Origin: an uncultured Acetobacteraceae bacterium
GTDB taxonomy: Bacteria > Pseudomonadota > Alphaproteobacteria > Acetobacterales > Acetobacteraceae
DNA length: 34,768 bases
Reading direction: 5' to 3'
Assembly: GCA_903918195.1 (NCBI GenBank)
Contig: CAIXDS010000053.1
Coordinates: forward strand, 1 to 34,768
The notes below the pieces were generated by a model, which had not been told where the DNA came from, did no database searches, and worked only from the letters and a program-made list of their open reading frames with translations. Shown piece after piece: positions 24,596 through 34,296 of the stretch (positions within the stretch are counted from its first letter, which is position 1; each line of letters opens with the position of its first letter). The position numbers and the translations under genes were made by a program.

Positions 24596-26015
24596 ATTCG
24601 ACCTCGCCGTGATCGGCGCCGGCGCCGCCGGGCTCTCGATCACCGCCGTCGCCGCCCAGTTGGGCCTGCGGGTGGCGCTGATCGAGCGCGGCCGCATGGG
24701 CGGCGACTGCCTCAATGCCGGATGCGTGCCCAGCAAGGCACTGCTGGCCGCCGCGCACGCCGCCATGGACGCGCACGCCGCCAGGCGGTTCGGCCTGCGC
24801 ATCGCCGCCCCCGAGATCGACTGGGATGCGGTGCAGGCGCATGTGCATGGCGTGATCGCCGCCATCGCGCCGATGGACAGCGCCGCCCGCTTCACCGCGC
24901 TCGGCGCCACCGTGCTGGCCGGGCACGCAAGCTTCGTTGGCCCCGACGCGCTGGCGGTGGCGCTGCCGGACGGGCCGCGCCGGCTGACCGCTCACCGAAT
25001 TGTGATCGCCGCCGGCAGCCGCGCCGTGCTGCCGCCGATCCCCGGGCTGGCCGGGGTGGCGCATGTCACCCATGAGGGCCTGTTCACCCTGCCGGAACGC
25101 CCGGCGCACCTGCTGATCCTGGGCGGCGGGCCGGTCGGGCTGGAAATGGCGCAGGCGCATGCCGGGCTCGGCTGCCGGGTGACGGTGATCGAGGCGGGCC
25201 GCATTGCCGGGCGCGAGGATTGCGAGCTGGCCGCCGGGCTGCGCGCCGCGCTGGCCGGCAACGGCATCGCCTTGCTGGAGGGCGTGGCGGTTGCCCGCGC
25301 CGAACCGGGTCCGGCGCTGGTGTTGCAGGACGGGCGGCGGATCGAAGGCTCGCACCTGCTGGTCGCCGCCGGGCGGCGGCCGAACATCGAGGGCCTCGGG
25401 CTGGAGGCCGGCGGTGTGCGGGCCGGGCCGGCCGGCATCGCCACCGATGCCGGGCTGCGCAGCCTGACCAACCGGCGCGTCTTCGCCGCCGGCGACATCG
25501 CCGACCCGCAGGGCATCGGCCCGCGCGCCTTTACCCATGTCGGCAGCTATCACGCCGCCATCATTGTCCGCCGCGCGCTGTTCCGGCTGCCCGCGCGGGT
25601 GGACTACGCCGCCCTGCCGCGGGTGATCTACACCGATCCCGAGCTGGCGCAGGTCGGCCTGACCGAAGCTGACGCCCGGGCCGCCGGCCACGACGTGCGC
25701 ATCCTGCGCTGGCCGCTGGCCGAGAACGACCGCGCCCAGGCCGAACGACGCCCCGAGGGGCTGGTGAAGCTGGTCACGACACGGCGCGGCCGGGTGCTCG
25801 GCGCCGGCATCCTGGCCCCGCATGCCGGCGAGATGATCGGCGTCTGGACGCTCGCGATTGCCCGGCTTGTGCCCCTGTCGGTGCTCGCCGGGCTGATCGT
25901 GCCGTACCCGACGCTGGCGGAGGCGGGCAAACGGGCGGCCGGGACGTTCTTTATGGGGCGGCTGTTCGCGGCGGGCACGAAGCGGCTGGTGCGGCTGCTT
26001 GCGCGGCTGCCCTGA
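24588..26015 (+). CDS. FAD-dependent pyridine nucleotide-disulfide oxidoreductase (mercuric reductase/lipoamide dehydrogenase-like)
   Basis: The 475-residue flavoprotein has an FAD-binding start (DLAVIGAGAAGL), the redox-active pair Cys41/Cys46 in GGDCLNAGCVPSK, a NAD(P)H site (LLILGGGPVGLEMAQ) and the second FAD motif FAAGDIAD. The C-terminal dimer domain is present (YTDPELAQVGLTE), but the usual HPTxxE active-site motif reads PYPTLAEAGKR, so the catalytic His is absent. It is thus unlikely to be a true lipoamide dehydrogenase. Overlap with the TVP38 gene suggests a membrane-linked redox role. The natural substrate is unknown. Confidence 0.9.
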   Translation: MAEFDLAVIGAGAAGLSITAVAAQLGLRVALIERGRMGGDCLNAGCVPSKALLAAAHAAMDAHAARRFGLRIAAPEIDWDAVQAHVHGVIAAIAPMDSAARFTALGATVLAGHASFVGPDALAVALPDGPRRLTAHRIVIAAGSRAVLPPIPGLAGVAHVTHEGLFTLPERPAHLLILGGGPVGLEMAQAHAGLGCRVTVIEAGRIAGREDCELAAGLRAALAGNGIALLEGVAVARAEPGPALVLQDGRRIEGSHLLVAAGRRPNIEGLGLEAGGVRAGPAGIATDAGLRSLTNRRVFAAGDIADPQGIGPRAFTHVGSYHAAIIVRRALFRLPARVDYAALPRVIYTDPELAQVGLTEADARAAGHDVRILRWPLAENDRAQAERRPEGLVKLVTTRRGRVLGAGILAPHAGEMIGVWTLAIARLVPLSVLAGLIVPYPTLAEAGKRAAGTFFMGRLFAAGTKRLVRLLARLP

Positions 26016-26025
26016 GAGGAAAGTA

Positions 26026-26157
26026 AAGGAAGGCCAGGGCTCTGCCCTGGACCCGCCAAGGGCCGAGAGGCCCTTGGAACCCATCCGTTTTAAATGATTG
26101 GGGTCAAGGGGCCTCTCGGCCCCTTGGCTGGTCCAGGGCAGAGCCCTGGCCTTCCTT
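26026..26157. repeat. Composite palindromic repeat (132 bp)
   Basis: Outer arms AAGGAAGGCCAGGGCTCTG and its complement match the element at 20.4 kb. Each side has a second hairpin (CCAAGGGCC-GAGA-GGCCCTTGG on the left; CAAGGGGCC-TCTC-GGCCCCTTG on the right), around an AT-rich centre (CCGTTTTAAATGATT). The whole is nearly symmetrical and could form a four-armed cruciform. It lies between the flavoprotein gene and mreB. Confidence 0.88.
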
Positions 26158-26159
26158 AA

Positions 26160-27281
<1,122 letters not shown>

Positions 27282-27324
27282 CAGCGTCAGCCGGCGCCGG
27301 GACGTCCGGCCGGCGTGGGGTGCC

Positions 27325-28695
27325 ATGCTTCTCTCGGATGAGGCAGTCTGCGGCAAAACCTGGCGGCTGACACGCGGTGACGGCTCGCTGCTGGCGGGAC
27401 GACTCCGGCTTGGCCTCGACCACAAGGTCGCTGAATACGACTGCATGAACGAGCGCGGCTGGCGCGTCGCCGGCGGGCGGCTCGAACTGCTCAGCGAAGG
27501 CGGCATGGTGACAACGCGCTTCGATCAGGCGGTGCGCGACGCTGATGGACGACTGCACCTACGCGGCGTATTCCTGGGCGCAGCGAGCCGGGGCGCGGAG
27601 AACATCATGCGCGAGCTTGCCGAACTGGCCGCCCCGCGTGTGGCGGCGCCGGTGCGCTGGCCGCGCGTGGCCATGCTGGTGCGCACGCACGCCTTCACCC
27701 GCAAGGTCGCCGACCTGATGGCGGTGCTCTCCGCCAGCGGGCTGTGGGACCTGTATGTGCTGGCCGATGAGAGCGCCGGGCCGATCGCCACCGCCGGCTA
27801 TCCGAAGCTGGCGCACAGCCTGCAGACCTGCCGCGAGCTCGGCCTCGATGCCGCGCAGCCGGGAACGCTGTGGCATTGCGGCGACTATGCGCTGTACTGC
27901 GCCGTCGCGGCGCTGCCCGGCTATGATGTCTACGCCATGCTGGAATCGGACGTGCATCTCACCCGCGGCAACCCCGCCTTCCTCGAGGCGCTGATCGCCC
28001 GGCTCGGCTTCGGCGGCGACGCGCCGATCGACCTGCTGACCTCGTATCTCAGCCCGGCGCAGCCGGACTGGTGCTGGCGTGCCGCGGCGCAGCCGCGCTA
28101 CGCTGAGGTGCTGGCCTGCTTTTTTCCGTTCGTGCTGGTCTCCGCCCGCGCTGCCGCCGCGCTGCTGGACGGGCGGCGCCAGACGGCGGGGGAGGCGGCG
28201 GGCGAGGCAACCGGGGGCGCGGCGATTCATTGCGAGGCCTATGTCGCCTCGGAACTGCACGCACGCGGCGGCTTCCGCCTCGCCTCGATGCTCGACCTGC
28301 TGCCCGGCTGCATCGACCTCGGCAGCTTCCGCCCCGCCTGGGAGCATCTGGACGAGCCATGGTTCCTGCTCGGCGACGATTTCGGGGTGGCGCCGGCCAT
28401 TGAGATGGTGCACCCGGTGCATGATGCGGTGGATTACCTTGCCTGCAATCTGGAGCTGGCCCGGCGGCGCGGCAGCCTCGCGGCCTTCGCCGAACGGCTG
28501 CGTGCCGGCCGTCCGGGGGTGCTGCCGCAACGGCTTGTGAGCGCATACCTGCAGGCGCTGGAAAGCGTTGACGCCGCTGCCGCCGTGCGACTATCCGCAG
28601 CGGATGAACGGGGGGCGGCTGAGCCGGCATCGCGAGCCGACAGCGCGGCAGCCACATCCCCGCGGCGGCAGGGGCACGCGGGCATAGCGTCATGA
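27325..28695 (+). CDS. Glycosyltransferase-like protein of unknown function inside the mre operon
   Basis: The 456-residue protein separates mreB from mreC, an uncommon arrangement. An N-terminal domain of about 90 residues (CGKTWRLTRGDGSLLAGRLRL and WRVAGGRLELLSEGG) looks like a beta-rich, lipocalin-like module seen beside sugar-transfer domains. The following part (about 105-390) has WPRVAMLVRTHAF, a central acidic motif YDVYAMLESDVHL that could be a DxD-type metal site, and a late LLGDDFGVAP. The C-terminal 60 residues are Ala-rich and low-complexity. The stop overlaps the mreC ATG (ATGA), so translation is coupled to mreC. Enzymatic function is an inference only. Confidence 0.65.
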   Translation: MLLSDEAVCGKTWRLTRGDGSLLAGRLRLGLDHKVAEYDCMNERGWRVAGGRLELLSEGGMVTTRFDQAVRDADGRLHLRGVFLGAASRGAENIMRELAELAAPRVAAPVRWPRVAMLVRTHAFTRKVADLMAVLSASGLWDLYVLADESAGPIATAGYPKLAHSLQTCRELGLDAAQPGTLWHCGDYALYCAVAALPGYDVYAMLESDVHLTRGNPAFLEALIARLGFGGDAPIDLLTSYLSPAQPDWCWRAAAQPRYAEVLACFFPFVLVSARAAAALLDGRRQTAGEAAGEATGGAAIHCEAYVASELHARGGFRLASMLDLLPGCIDLGSFRPAWEHLDEPWFLLGDDFGVAPAIEMVHPVHDAVDYLACNLELARRRGSLAAFAERLRAGRPGVLPQRLVSAYLQALESVDAAAAVRLSAADERGAAEPASRADSAAATSPRRQGHAGIAS

Positions 28696-29558
28696 TCCGG
28701 CTGTCCATTCCCGTACGGCAGGCACTCGCCAGGCTCACCCTGCCGGTGCTGATCGCAGCGGCGTTCGGGCTGATGCTGCTGGGCAAGGCCGACACCGTCA
28801 TGGCCGAGCGGGCCCACATGGTGCTGGCGGATACGCTGGCACCGATCTACGGGCTGCTGGCCGAGCCGCTCGCCCGGCTGCGCGACGCGGCCGACAGCAT
28901 CGGGCTGGTGCTCGCGCAGGCCGGCGAGAACGTGCGGCTGCAGAAAGAAAACGAGCAGTTGCGCAAATGGCAGGCGATCGCGCTGGCGCTGGACGCCGAG
29001 AACACCACGCTGAAGGCCAATCTGCACTGGATTCCGGACCCCCAACCCAGCTTCGTCACCGCCCGGGTGGTGGCTGATGCCAGCGGCGTCTATGCCCGCG
29101 CGGTGCTGCTCTCGGCCGGGCCGAATCACGGCATCATCAAGGGCCAGATCGCGCTGGACGATCGCGGCCTGGTCGGACGGGTCACCGAAGTGGGCGCGCG
29201 CAGCGTGCGCGTGCTGCTGCTGACCGACCTGAACAGCCGCATCCCGGTGATCCTGGAGGGCAGCCACAGCCGCGCCATCCTGACCGGCACCAACGGAACG
29301 CGCCCCCGGCTGGCCTACTGGACGGAAGATGTGCAGCCCATCGAGGGCGAGCGGGTGGTGACCAGCGCCGAGGCCAACGCCTTCCCGGCGGGTCTGCCGG
29401 TCGGCACGGTCCACTACAATTCTCAGCACGTACCGGAAGTGGAGCCGGCCGCCCGGCTCGACCAGCTGGAGATCGTGCGCCTGTTCGACTACGGCATCCG
29501 CAGCGTACTGCCGCCGGAGGCGTCGATCGCCCGGCCGGCGGCGGACCGGCGGCGCTGA
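28692..29558 (+). CDS. mreC: Rod-shape-determining protein MreC
   Basis: MreC links the MreB filament to periplasmic wall synthases. The 288-residue bitopic protein has a membrane helix (about 16-32), then a coiled coil (about 65-105: ENVRLQKENEQLRKWQAIAL), then the beta-domain with ARVVADASGVYARAVLLSAG, GLVGRVTEVG and VLLLTDLNSRIPVIL. The start overlaps the previous stop by four bases, and its own TGA overlaps the mreD ATG by one. Confidence 0.95.
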   Translation: MIRLSIPVRQALARLTLPVLIAAAFGLMLLGKADTVMAERAHMVLADTLAPIYGLLAEPLARLRDAADSIGLVLAQAGENVRLQKENEQLRKWQAIALALDAENTTLKANLHWIPDPQPSFVTARVVADASGVYARAVLLSAGPNHGIIKGQIALDDRGLVGRVTEVGARSVRVLLLTDLNSRIPVILEGSHSRAILTGTNGTRPRLAYWTEDVQPIEGERVVTSAEANAFPAGLPVGTVHYNSQHVPEVEPAARLDQLEIVRLFDYGIRSVLPPEASIARPAADRRR

Positions 29559-30106
29559 TGCACGAGCGCACCCCCGGCATCCGCCCGCGGCCAACCCTGC
29601 GGCGACAGCTGGATGTCACGGCGCGGCGGATGTTCCCGGGCGCCACCACCGCCCTGCTGCTGCTGCTGCTGGCGGCGCCGCTCGGACTGCCCGGACAGGC
29701 CGAACTGCAATGCGCGCTGGTGCTGGGCTGCGTGTTTTTCTGGTCGCTGTTCCGCCCCGCCTCGCTGCCGCCGCTGCTGGTGTTCGGCCTGGGCATGCTC
29801 GCCGACCTGCTGAGCTTCGGCCCGCTCGGCATCAGCGTGCTGGTTCTCCTCATCGTGCATGGACTGGCCATGCTGTGGCGCTACGACCTGACCCGGCAGA
29901 GCTTCCTGATGGTGTGGCTCGTCTTCGCGGTCATCGCCACCGGGGCGGCTGCCCTGCAATGGGCGCTCATCTCGCTGCTGACGTTCCAGATGCTGCCGGC
30001 AATGCCTGTGTTTTTCCAGGCGGCATTGTCGGCCGGCCTGTACCCGCTGCTGGCTGTGGTGCTGGCCCAGGCGCACGCCACCGTGGCCGAGCCGGCCCGG
30101 GCATGA
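29558..30106 (+). CDS. mreD: Rod-shape-determining protein MreD
   Basis: The 182-residue inner-membrane protein has five or so hydrophobic helices, starting after a basic N-terminus. LLVFGLGMLADLLSFGPLGISVL (position about 70-92) carries the family's GLxxDLLxxGPLG motif. It partners MreC in the elongasome. One-base overlap with mreC and four-base overlap with mrdA. Confidence 0.92.
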   Translation: MHERTPGIRPRPTLRRQLDVTARRMFPGATTALLLLLLAAPLGLPGQAELQCALVLGCVFFWSLFRPASLPPLLVFGLGMLADLLSFGPLGISVLVLLIVHGLAMLWRYDLTRQSFLMVWLVFAVIATGAAALQWALISLLTFQMLPAMPVFFQAALSAGLYPLLAVVLAQAHATVAEPARA

Positions 30107-32016
30107 GCGCCCCCATGAAGCGCGACGTGAAGCGCGACGTGAAGCGCACGGGCGTATTCACCCGCCGGGCCTTGTTGCTGGCCGCCGGCCAGGTGACGGC
30201 GCTCGGGCTGCTCGGCACCAAGCTCTACCAGGTGCAGGTGGTCGAGGGCGCCCGCTATGGAACGCTGGCGGAGACCAACCGGGTCAGCACCCGCCTGATC
30301 GCCGCGCCACGCGGGCGGCTGCTCGACCGGTTCGGCGAGACGGTGGCCGGGAACCGCTCGAACTGGCGGGCGCTGCTGGTCGCCGAACAGACCGAGAGTG
30401 TCGATGCCACGCTGGATAATTTCAGCCGCATCGTGCCGCTGGCCGAGCATGAACGCACGCGCATCGACCGCGAGGTGCGCCGGCACCGCCGCTTCATCCC
30501 CGTCGTGGTGCGCGAGTTCCTGTCCTGGGAGGACATGGCGCGCATCGAGGTGAATGCGCCCGATCTGCCGGGCATCCTGGTCGATGTGGGCACCACCCGG
30601 CTGTACCCGTTCGGCAGCACGCTCGCGCATGTCGTCGGCTACGTCGCGCCGCCCAACGAGGCGGACGTGGCCGACGACGCGATGCTGGCCCTGCCCGGCC
30701 TGCGGATCGGCCGCGCCGGGGTGGAAAAATTCCACGACCTGCCGCTGCGCGGCCGGGCCGGGACGATGCAGCTGGAGGTGAACGCGGTCGGCCGGGTGAT
30801 CCGCGAAATGGACCGCCAGGAAGGCAAGCCGGGCCAGGACATCGGCCTGACGATCGACAGCGAGTTGCAGAAAACGGTGCTGGACCGGCTGGGCGACGAA
30901 AGCGCCAGCGCGGTGGTGCTGGATTGCCGCAACGGCGAGGTGCTGGCCATGGCCACCAACCCGTCCTTCGATCCGAGCCTGTTCAATTCCGGGGTGTCGC
31001 AGGCGCAGTGGGTGGAATGGACCTCCAACCGCCGCGCACCGCTGATCAACAAGGCGGCGGCCGGGCTGTATGCGCCGGGCTCGACCTTCAAGATGGTGGT
31101 GGCGCTGGCCGGGCTGCAGGCGCACGCGATCGACCAGACCGAGCGGCTGAACTGCCCGGGCTACCTGGACCTCGGCGATACCCGCTTCCATTGCTGGAAG
31201 AAGGGCGGCCACGGGCTGCTCGACCTGCGCGGCGCGCTGAAGAATTCCTGCGACGTGTTCTTCTATGAAACGGCGCGGCGCACCGGCATCGACCGGATCG
31301 CCGCCATGGCCAACCGGTTCGGCCTGGGCGTGACCCTGGATATCGAGCTGCCGGGCGCGCGCAAAGGCCTGGTGCCGACGCGCGGCTGGCGGATTGCCCA
31401 GGGCCACGCCTGGAATATCGGTGACACGGTGGTGCACGGCATTGGCCAGGGCTTCCTGCAGCTCACGCCGCTGTCGCTGGCGGTGATGGCGGCGCGGCTG
31501 GCGACCGGACGGGCGGTGCAGCCGCACCTGACCCGCACCATCGGCGGCGTGCTGCAGCCGGGTGTGCAGCCGGAAGACTGGCCGCTGCTCGGCCTGCCCG
31601 ACCACGACCTGCATGCGGTGCGCGATGGCATGTGGCAGGTGGTCAACGAGCCGGGTGGCACCGCGCCGATCGCCCGGCTGACCATGCCGGGCATGCAAAT
31701 GGCCGGCAAGACCGGCTCGACGCAGGTGCGCCGGGTGTCCCGCGACCAGCGCGAGCACGGCTTCAAGTCGGAAAACATGCCCTGGGAGTTCCGCCCGCAC
31801 GCGCTGTTCGTGGCCTTCGCGCCCTATGACGCGCCGCGCTATGCCCTGTCGGTGGTGGTCGAGCACGGCAATGCCGGCGCCGCCACGGCCGGGCCGGTGG
31901 CACGCGACATCATGACCGACGTGCTGACCCGTGATCCGGTGATGCACCGCGAGGCGCCGCAGCGGGTGGCCGATACCCCCGCCCCCGGTGCGATGGAACG
32001 GTACGGGTCGCGATGA
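30103..32016 (+). CDS. mrdA: Penicillin-binding protein 2 (elongation transpeptidase)
   Basis: PBP2 crosslinks peptidoglycan during elongation. The 637-residue protein has an N-terminal membrane helix (about 20-45) and a pedestal/dimerisation domain (PRGRLLDRFGETVAGN and a long helical part), then the transpeptidase: Ser327 in STFK, SCD at 382-384 and KTGS at 536-539. SxD instead of SxN is usual for PBP2. The N-terminus has a near-exact repeat of KRDV (a 12-base repeat from about 30118). Start ATG overlaps the mreD stop. RodA, its glycosyltransferase partner, follows. Confidence 0.96.
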   Translation: MSAPMKRDVKRDVKRTGVFTRRALLLAAGQVTALGLLGTKLYQVQVVEGARYGTLAETNRVSTRLIAAPRGRLLDRFGETVAGNRSNWRALLVAEQTESVDATLDNFSRIVPLAEHERTRIDREVRRHRRFIPVVVREFLSWEDMARIEVNAPDLPGILVDVGTTRLYPFGSTLAHVVGYVAPPNEADVADDAMLALPGLRIGRAGVEKFHDLPLRGRAGTMQLEVNAVGRVIREMDRQEGKPGQDIGLTIDSELQKTVLDRLGDESASAVVLDCRNGEVLAMATNPSFDPSLFNSGVSQAQWVEWTSNRRAPLINKAAAGLYAPGSTFKMVVALAGLQAHAIDQTERLNCPGYLDLGDTRFHCWKKGGHGLLDLRGALKNSCDVFFYETARRTGIDRIAAMANRFGLGVTLDIELPGARKGLVPTRGWRIAQGHAWNIGDTVVHGIGQGFLQLTPLSLAVMAARLATGRAVQPHLTRTIGGVLQPGVQPEDWPLLGLPDHDLHAVRDGMWQVVNEPGGTAPIARLTMPGMQMAGKTGSTQVRRVSRDQREHGFKSENMPWEFRPHALFVAFAPYDAPRYALSVVVEHGNAGAATAGPVARDIMTDVLTRDPVMHREAPQRVADTPAPGAMERYGSR

Positions 32017-33164
32017 GCCTGTTAGAGAAGCGGCTGATCCGCGAGACCTCGTTCGGCCTGACTAGCAAGCTGTGGCGGATCTCCTGGACCTATGTGCTGC
32101 TGCTCTGCGCGCTGGCGGGGGTGGGGTATGCGGCCTTGTATTCGGCCGGCGGCGGTTCGCCCGAGCCGTATGCGTCGCGCCATATCCTGCGCTTCGCCTT
32201 CGGGCTGATGCTGATGCTGTCGATCGCGCTGGTGGACATCCGCTTCATCGCCCGGCTGTCCTGGTTCGCCTATGCGGGTGGCGTGACCCTGCTGCTGCTG
32301 GTGATGCACATGGGGCACGTGGGCAAAGGGGCGCAGCGCTGGATCGAGCTTGGCGGCATGCAGTGGCAGCCGAGCGAGTTGATGAAGATCGCCCTGGTGA
32401 TGGCGCTGGCCTCCTGGTTTCACAAGGCGTCGTGGGAGCGGATGGGCAATCCGCTGTTCCTGGTGCCGCCGGCGCTGGCAGTGGCGGTGCCGGTGGCGCT
32501 GATCCTGAAGGAGCCGAACCTGGGCACGGCGATGATCACCGCGGTGGTGGGGGCCTCGGTGTTCCTGGCCGCGGGGATACGCTGGTGGAAGGTGGTGCTG
32601 GCCACGGCCGGTGTCGGCCTCGCCGCACCGCTCGCCTATGCCCACATGCATGATTACCAGCGCGCCCGCATCACCACCTTCCTCAACCCCGAGAGCGACC
32701 CGCTGGGGGCCGGCTACAACATCATCCAGAGCAAGATCGCGCTGGGCTCGGGCGGCATGTGGGGCAAGGGCTACCTGCTGGGCACGCAGGCGCATTTGAA
32801 CTTCCTGCCTGAGAAGCAAACCGACTTCATCTTCACCATGCTGGCCGAGGAATTCGGCTTTGTCGGCGGGGTGACGCTGCTGGGCCTGCTGGGGCTGATC
32901 GTGCTGGGTGCCATGGGCATCGCGCTGCGCTGCCGCCACCAGTACGGGCGGCTGCTGGCGCTCGGCATTGCCATGAATTTCTTCATGTACGTGTTCGCGA
33001 ATGTGGCGATGGTGATGGGCGCGATTCCGGTGGGCGGCGTGCCGCTGCCGCTGGTGTCGCATGGCGGCTCGGCGATGATCACGGTGATGGTGAGCTTCGG
33101 GCTGCTGATGTCGGTGCATGTGCACCGGGATGTGGAGTTCAGCGACGGACGGGACGAGGTTTAG
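32013..33164 (+). CDS. rodA: Peptidoglycan glycosyltransferase RodA (MrdB)
   Basis: RodA is the SEDS-family polymerase that extends glycan strands from lipid II. The 383-residue protein has about ten hydrophobic helices and SEDS landmarks: GKGAQRWIELGGMQWQPSELMKI, LILKEPNLGTAM, YQRARITTFLNPESDPLGAGYNIIQSKIALGSGGMWGKG (as positions about 213-250), EKQTDFIFTMLAEEFGFVGG with the conserved Asp, and PLPLVSHGGSAM. Four-base overlap with mrdA. Last gene of the operon; a small GC hairpin (CCGGCAGAAACCGG) follows the stop. Confidence 0.97.
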   Translation: MSLLEKRLIRETSFGLTSKLWRISWTYVLLLCALAGVGYAALYSAGGGSPEPYASRHILRFAFGLMLMLSIALVDIRFIARLSWFAYAGGVTLLLLVMHMGHVGKGAQRWIELGGMQWQPSELMKIALVMALASWFHKASWERMGNPLFLVPPALAVAVPVALILKEPNLGTAMITAVVGASVFLAAGIRWWKVVLATAGVGLAAPLAYAHMHDYQRARITTFLNPESDPLGAGYNIIQSKIALGSGGMWGKGYLLGTQAHLNFLPEKQTDFIFTMLAEEFGFVGGVTLLGLLGLIVLGAMGIALRCRHQYGRLLALGIAMNFFMYVFANVAMVMGAIPVGGVPLPLVSHGGSAMITVMVSFGLLMSVHVHRDVEFSDGRDEV

Positions 33165-33327
33165 CCGGCAGAAACCGGCGCTCGCAGTCGTGATGACTGG
33201 GATGTTCGATCCCTTCGACAAGGCCAGGTCCGAAAGCGTAGTATTTCCGCCCAAAGAAATGCTGCCGTGCGCTTCAGGTTGAGTAGTTTCTATTGCGCAC
33301 TGCGGGGATCAATGGGGGGAAGTTACC

Positions 33328-33891
33328 ATGCACCGAACCTGTTCCGGGCCGGTGAGTGTGATCGCCGTGTTGTCGGCGGGCCTGGTCGCTGCGGCGCCGG
33401 CCGAGCAAAAGGCGCCGCCGACCGACGCGGACCTGATCGCCAGCGCCATGGCCGCCGCGCCGAAACCCGTCGCGGAGGGCGCGACCATCGTCGTGATGGA
33501 CGAGAAGGGCGGGATGCGAATCCTGCGCAAAGGCACCAACGGGTTCACCTGCATGCCGGACAACCCGACGACGCCCGGCCCCGACCCGATGTGCCTGGAC
33601 GCGAACGCCATGGAATGGGCGCACGCCTGGATGACGCACCAGACCCCACCCGACAAGGTCGGCTTCATGTTCATGCTCGCCGGCGGCTCGGACGCGAGCA
33701 ACACCGACCCGTACGCCAAGGGTCCGGAGGCCGGAAACCATTGGATCGCCACCGGTTCCCACGTGATGGTGGTGGGACCGGCGGTGAAGGCGATGCCCGG
33801 CTATCCGAAGAACGCCGATCCGGATACGTCGAAGCCGTACGTGATGTGGGCCGGGACGCCGTATGAGCATTTGATGATCCCGATCCGGTGA
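33328..33891 (+). CDS. Secreted conserved protein of unknown function
   Basis: The 187-residue protein has a signal-like N-terminus (about 1-25, ending AAAPAEQ). The body has RILRKGTNGFTCMPDNPTTPG, DPMCLDANAMEWAHAW, FMLAGGSDASNTDPYA and a closing KPYVMWAGTPYEHLMIPI. This set recalls an unnamed alphaproteobacterial family of periplasmic proteins. Two Cys (in TCMP and MCLD) could form a disulfide. The ATG at 33328 has GGGGGAAG eight bases upstream. No enzyme motif recognised; stands alone after rodA. Confidence 0.8.
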   Translation: MHRTCSGPVSVIAVLSAGLVAAAPAEQKAPPTDADLIASAMAAAPKPVAEGATIVVMDEKGGMRILRKGTNGFTCMPDNPTTPGPDPMCLDANAMEWAHAWMTHQTPPDKVGFMFMLAGGSDASNTDPYAKGPEAGNHWIATGSHVMVVGPAVKAMPGYPKNADPDTSKPYVMWAGTPYEHLMIPIR

Positions 33892-34296
33892 TGCGGCTTC
33901 CCGCGAAGTAAAGGACGGGGTTGCACGGAGAATTGGAGCGGGGCTTCGCGCGGTGGATGGTCGGCGTGAGGCTGGGAGATGGTGGTGTACGCGTATCCGG
34001 GCGCGGCAGGCAATCGAACATTTGGCCGTTGATGGCGCGGGTTGCTTGTCGCGTTCCGAACCTTTTCAGAGCCGCGCTGGTGATGGACGGAAGTTCGATC
34101 CTGGCCGAGAGCGGACAGGTCACTTCGTAACGCGAAAGTTCCAAAGCCGACGCTGATCCTGTAGGGTGGGCTTCAGCCCACCAACGCAAACCCCTCAAGC
34201 GTGCCCCCAGGAAAATGATGTCTCTTCCGCCGAACGTTTACCGCCTCCGCCCGCGAGGCCGGTGTCTCCGTACGGGAAAGCGAGACTGTTGAGTCC
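33892..34296. other. Intergenic region with a REP hairpin and no recognised gene
   Basis: Short open frames exist on both strands, but none has a ribosome-binding site or a recognisable product. The one structure of note is the GTAG-REP hairpin at 34161-34182. Base composition is visibly less GC-rich than in the operons, suggesting an accessory segment. It may hold degraded remnants of mobile DNA. Confidence 0.55.
34161..34182 (+). repeat. REP hairpin with GTAG guide tetranucleotide
   Basis: GTAG at 34161-34164 is directly followed by GGTGGGCT-TC-AGCCCACC, a perfect eight-pair stem. GTAG or GGAG next to a hairpin is the mark of REP elements recognised by RAYT transposases, and a RAYT gene starts 114 bases downstream. 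Only one unit is seen on this side; the partner expected beyond the gene is missing because of the break at 34692. Confidence 0.8.

Noticed and set aside
29881..31947. A 688-codon minus-strand frame
   Set aside because: It is antisense to mreD and mrdA, has His/Gln-rich composition and no recognisable domain.
33220..33245. A fragment caaggccaggtccg resembling the palindromic repeat arm
   Set aside because: The match is short, lacks the ctctgcc core and does not form the hairpin.
34085..34115. A tRNA-like T-loop (agttcgatcc)
   Set aside because: The flanking five bases do not pair and no acceptor stem, D-arm or anticodon arm can be drawn.
33671..34198. A 175-codon minus-strand frame overlapping the secreted-protein gene and the intergenic region
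   Set aside because: Half of it is antisense to a good gene and the rest has no family pattern or start signals. It could be a relic, but nothing supports a gene.
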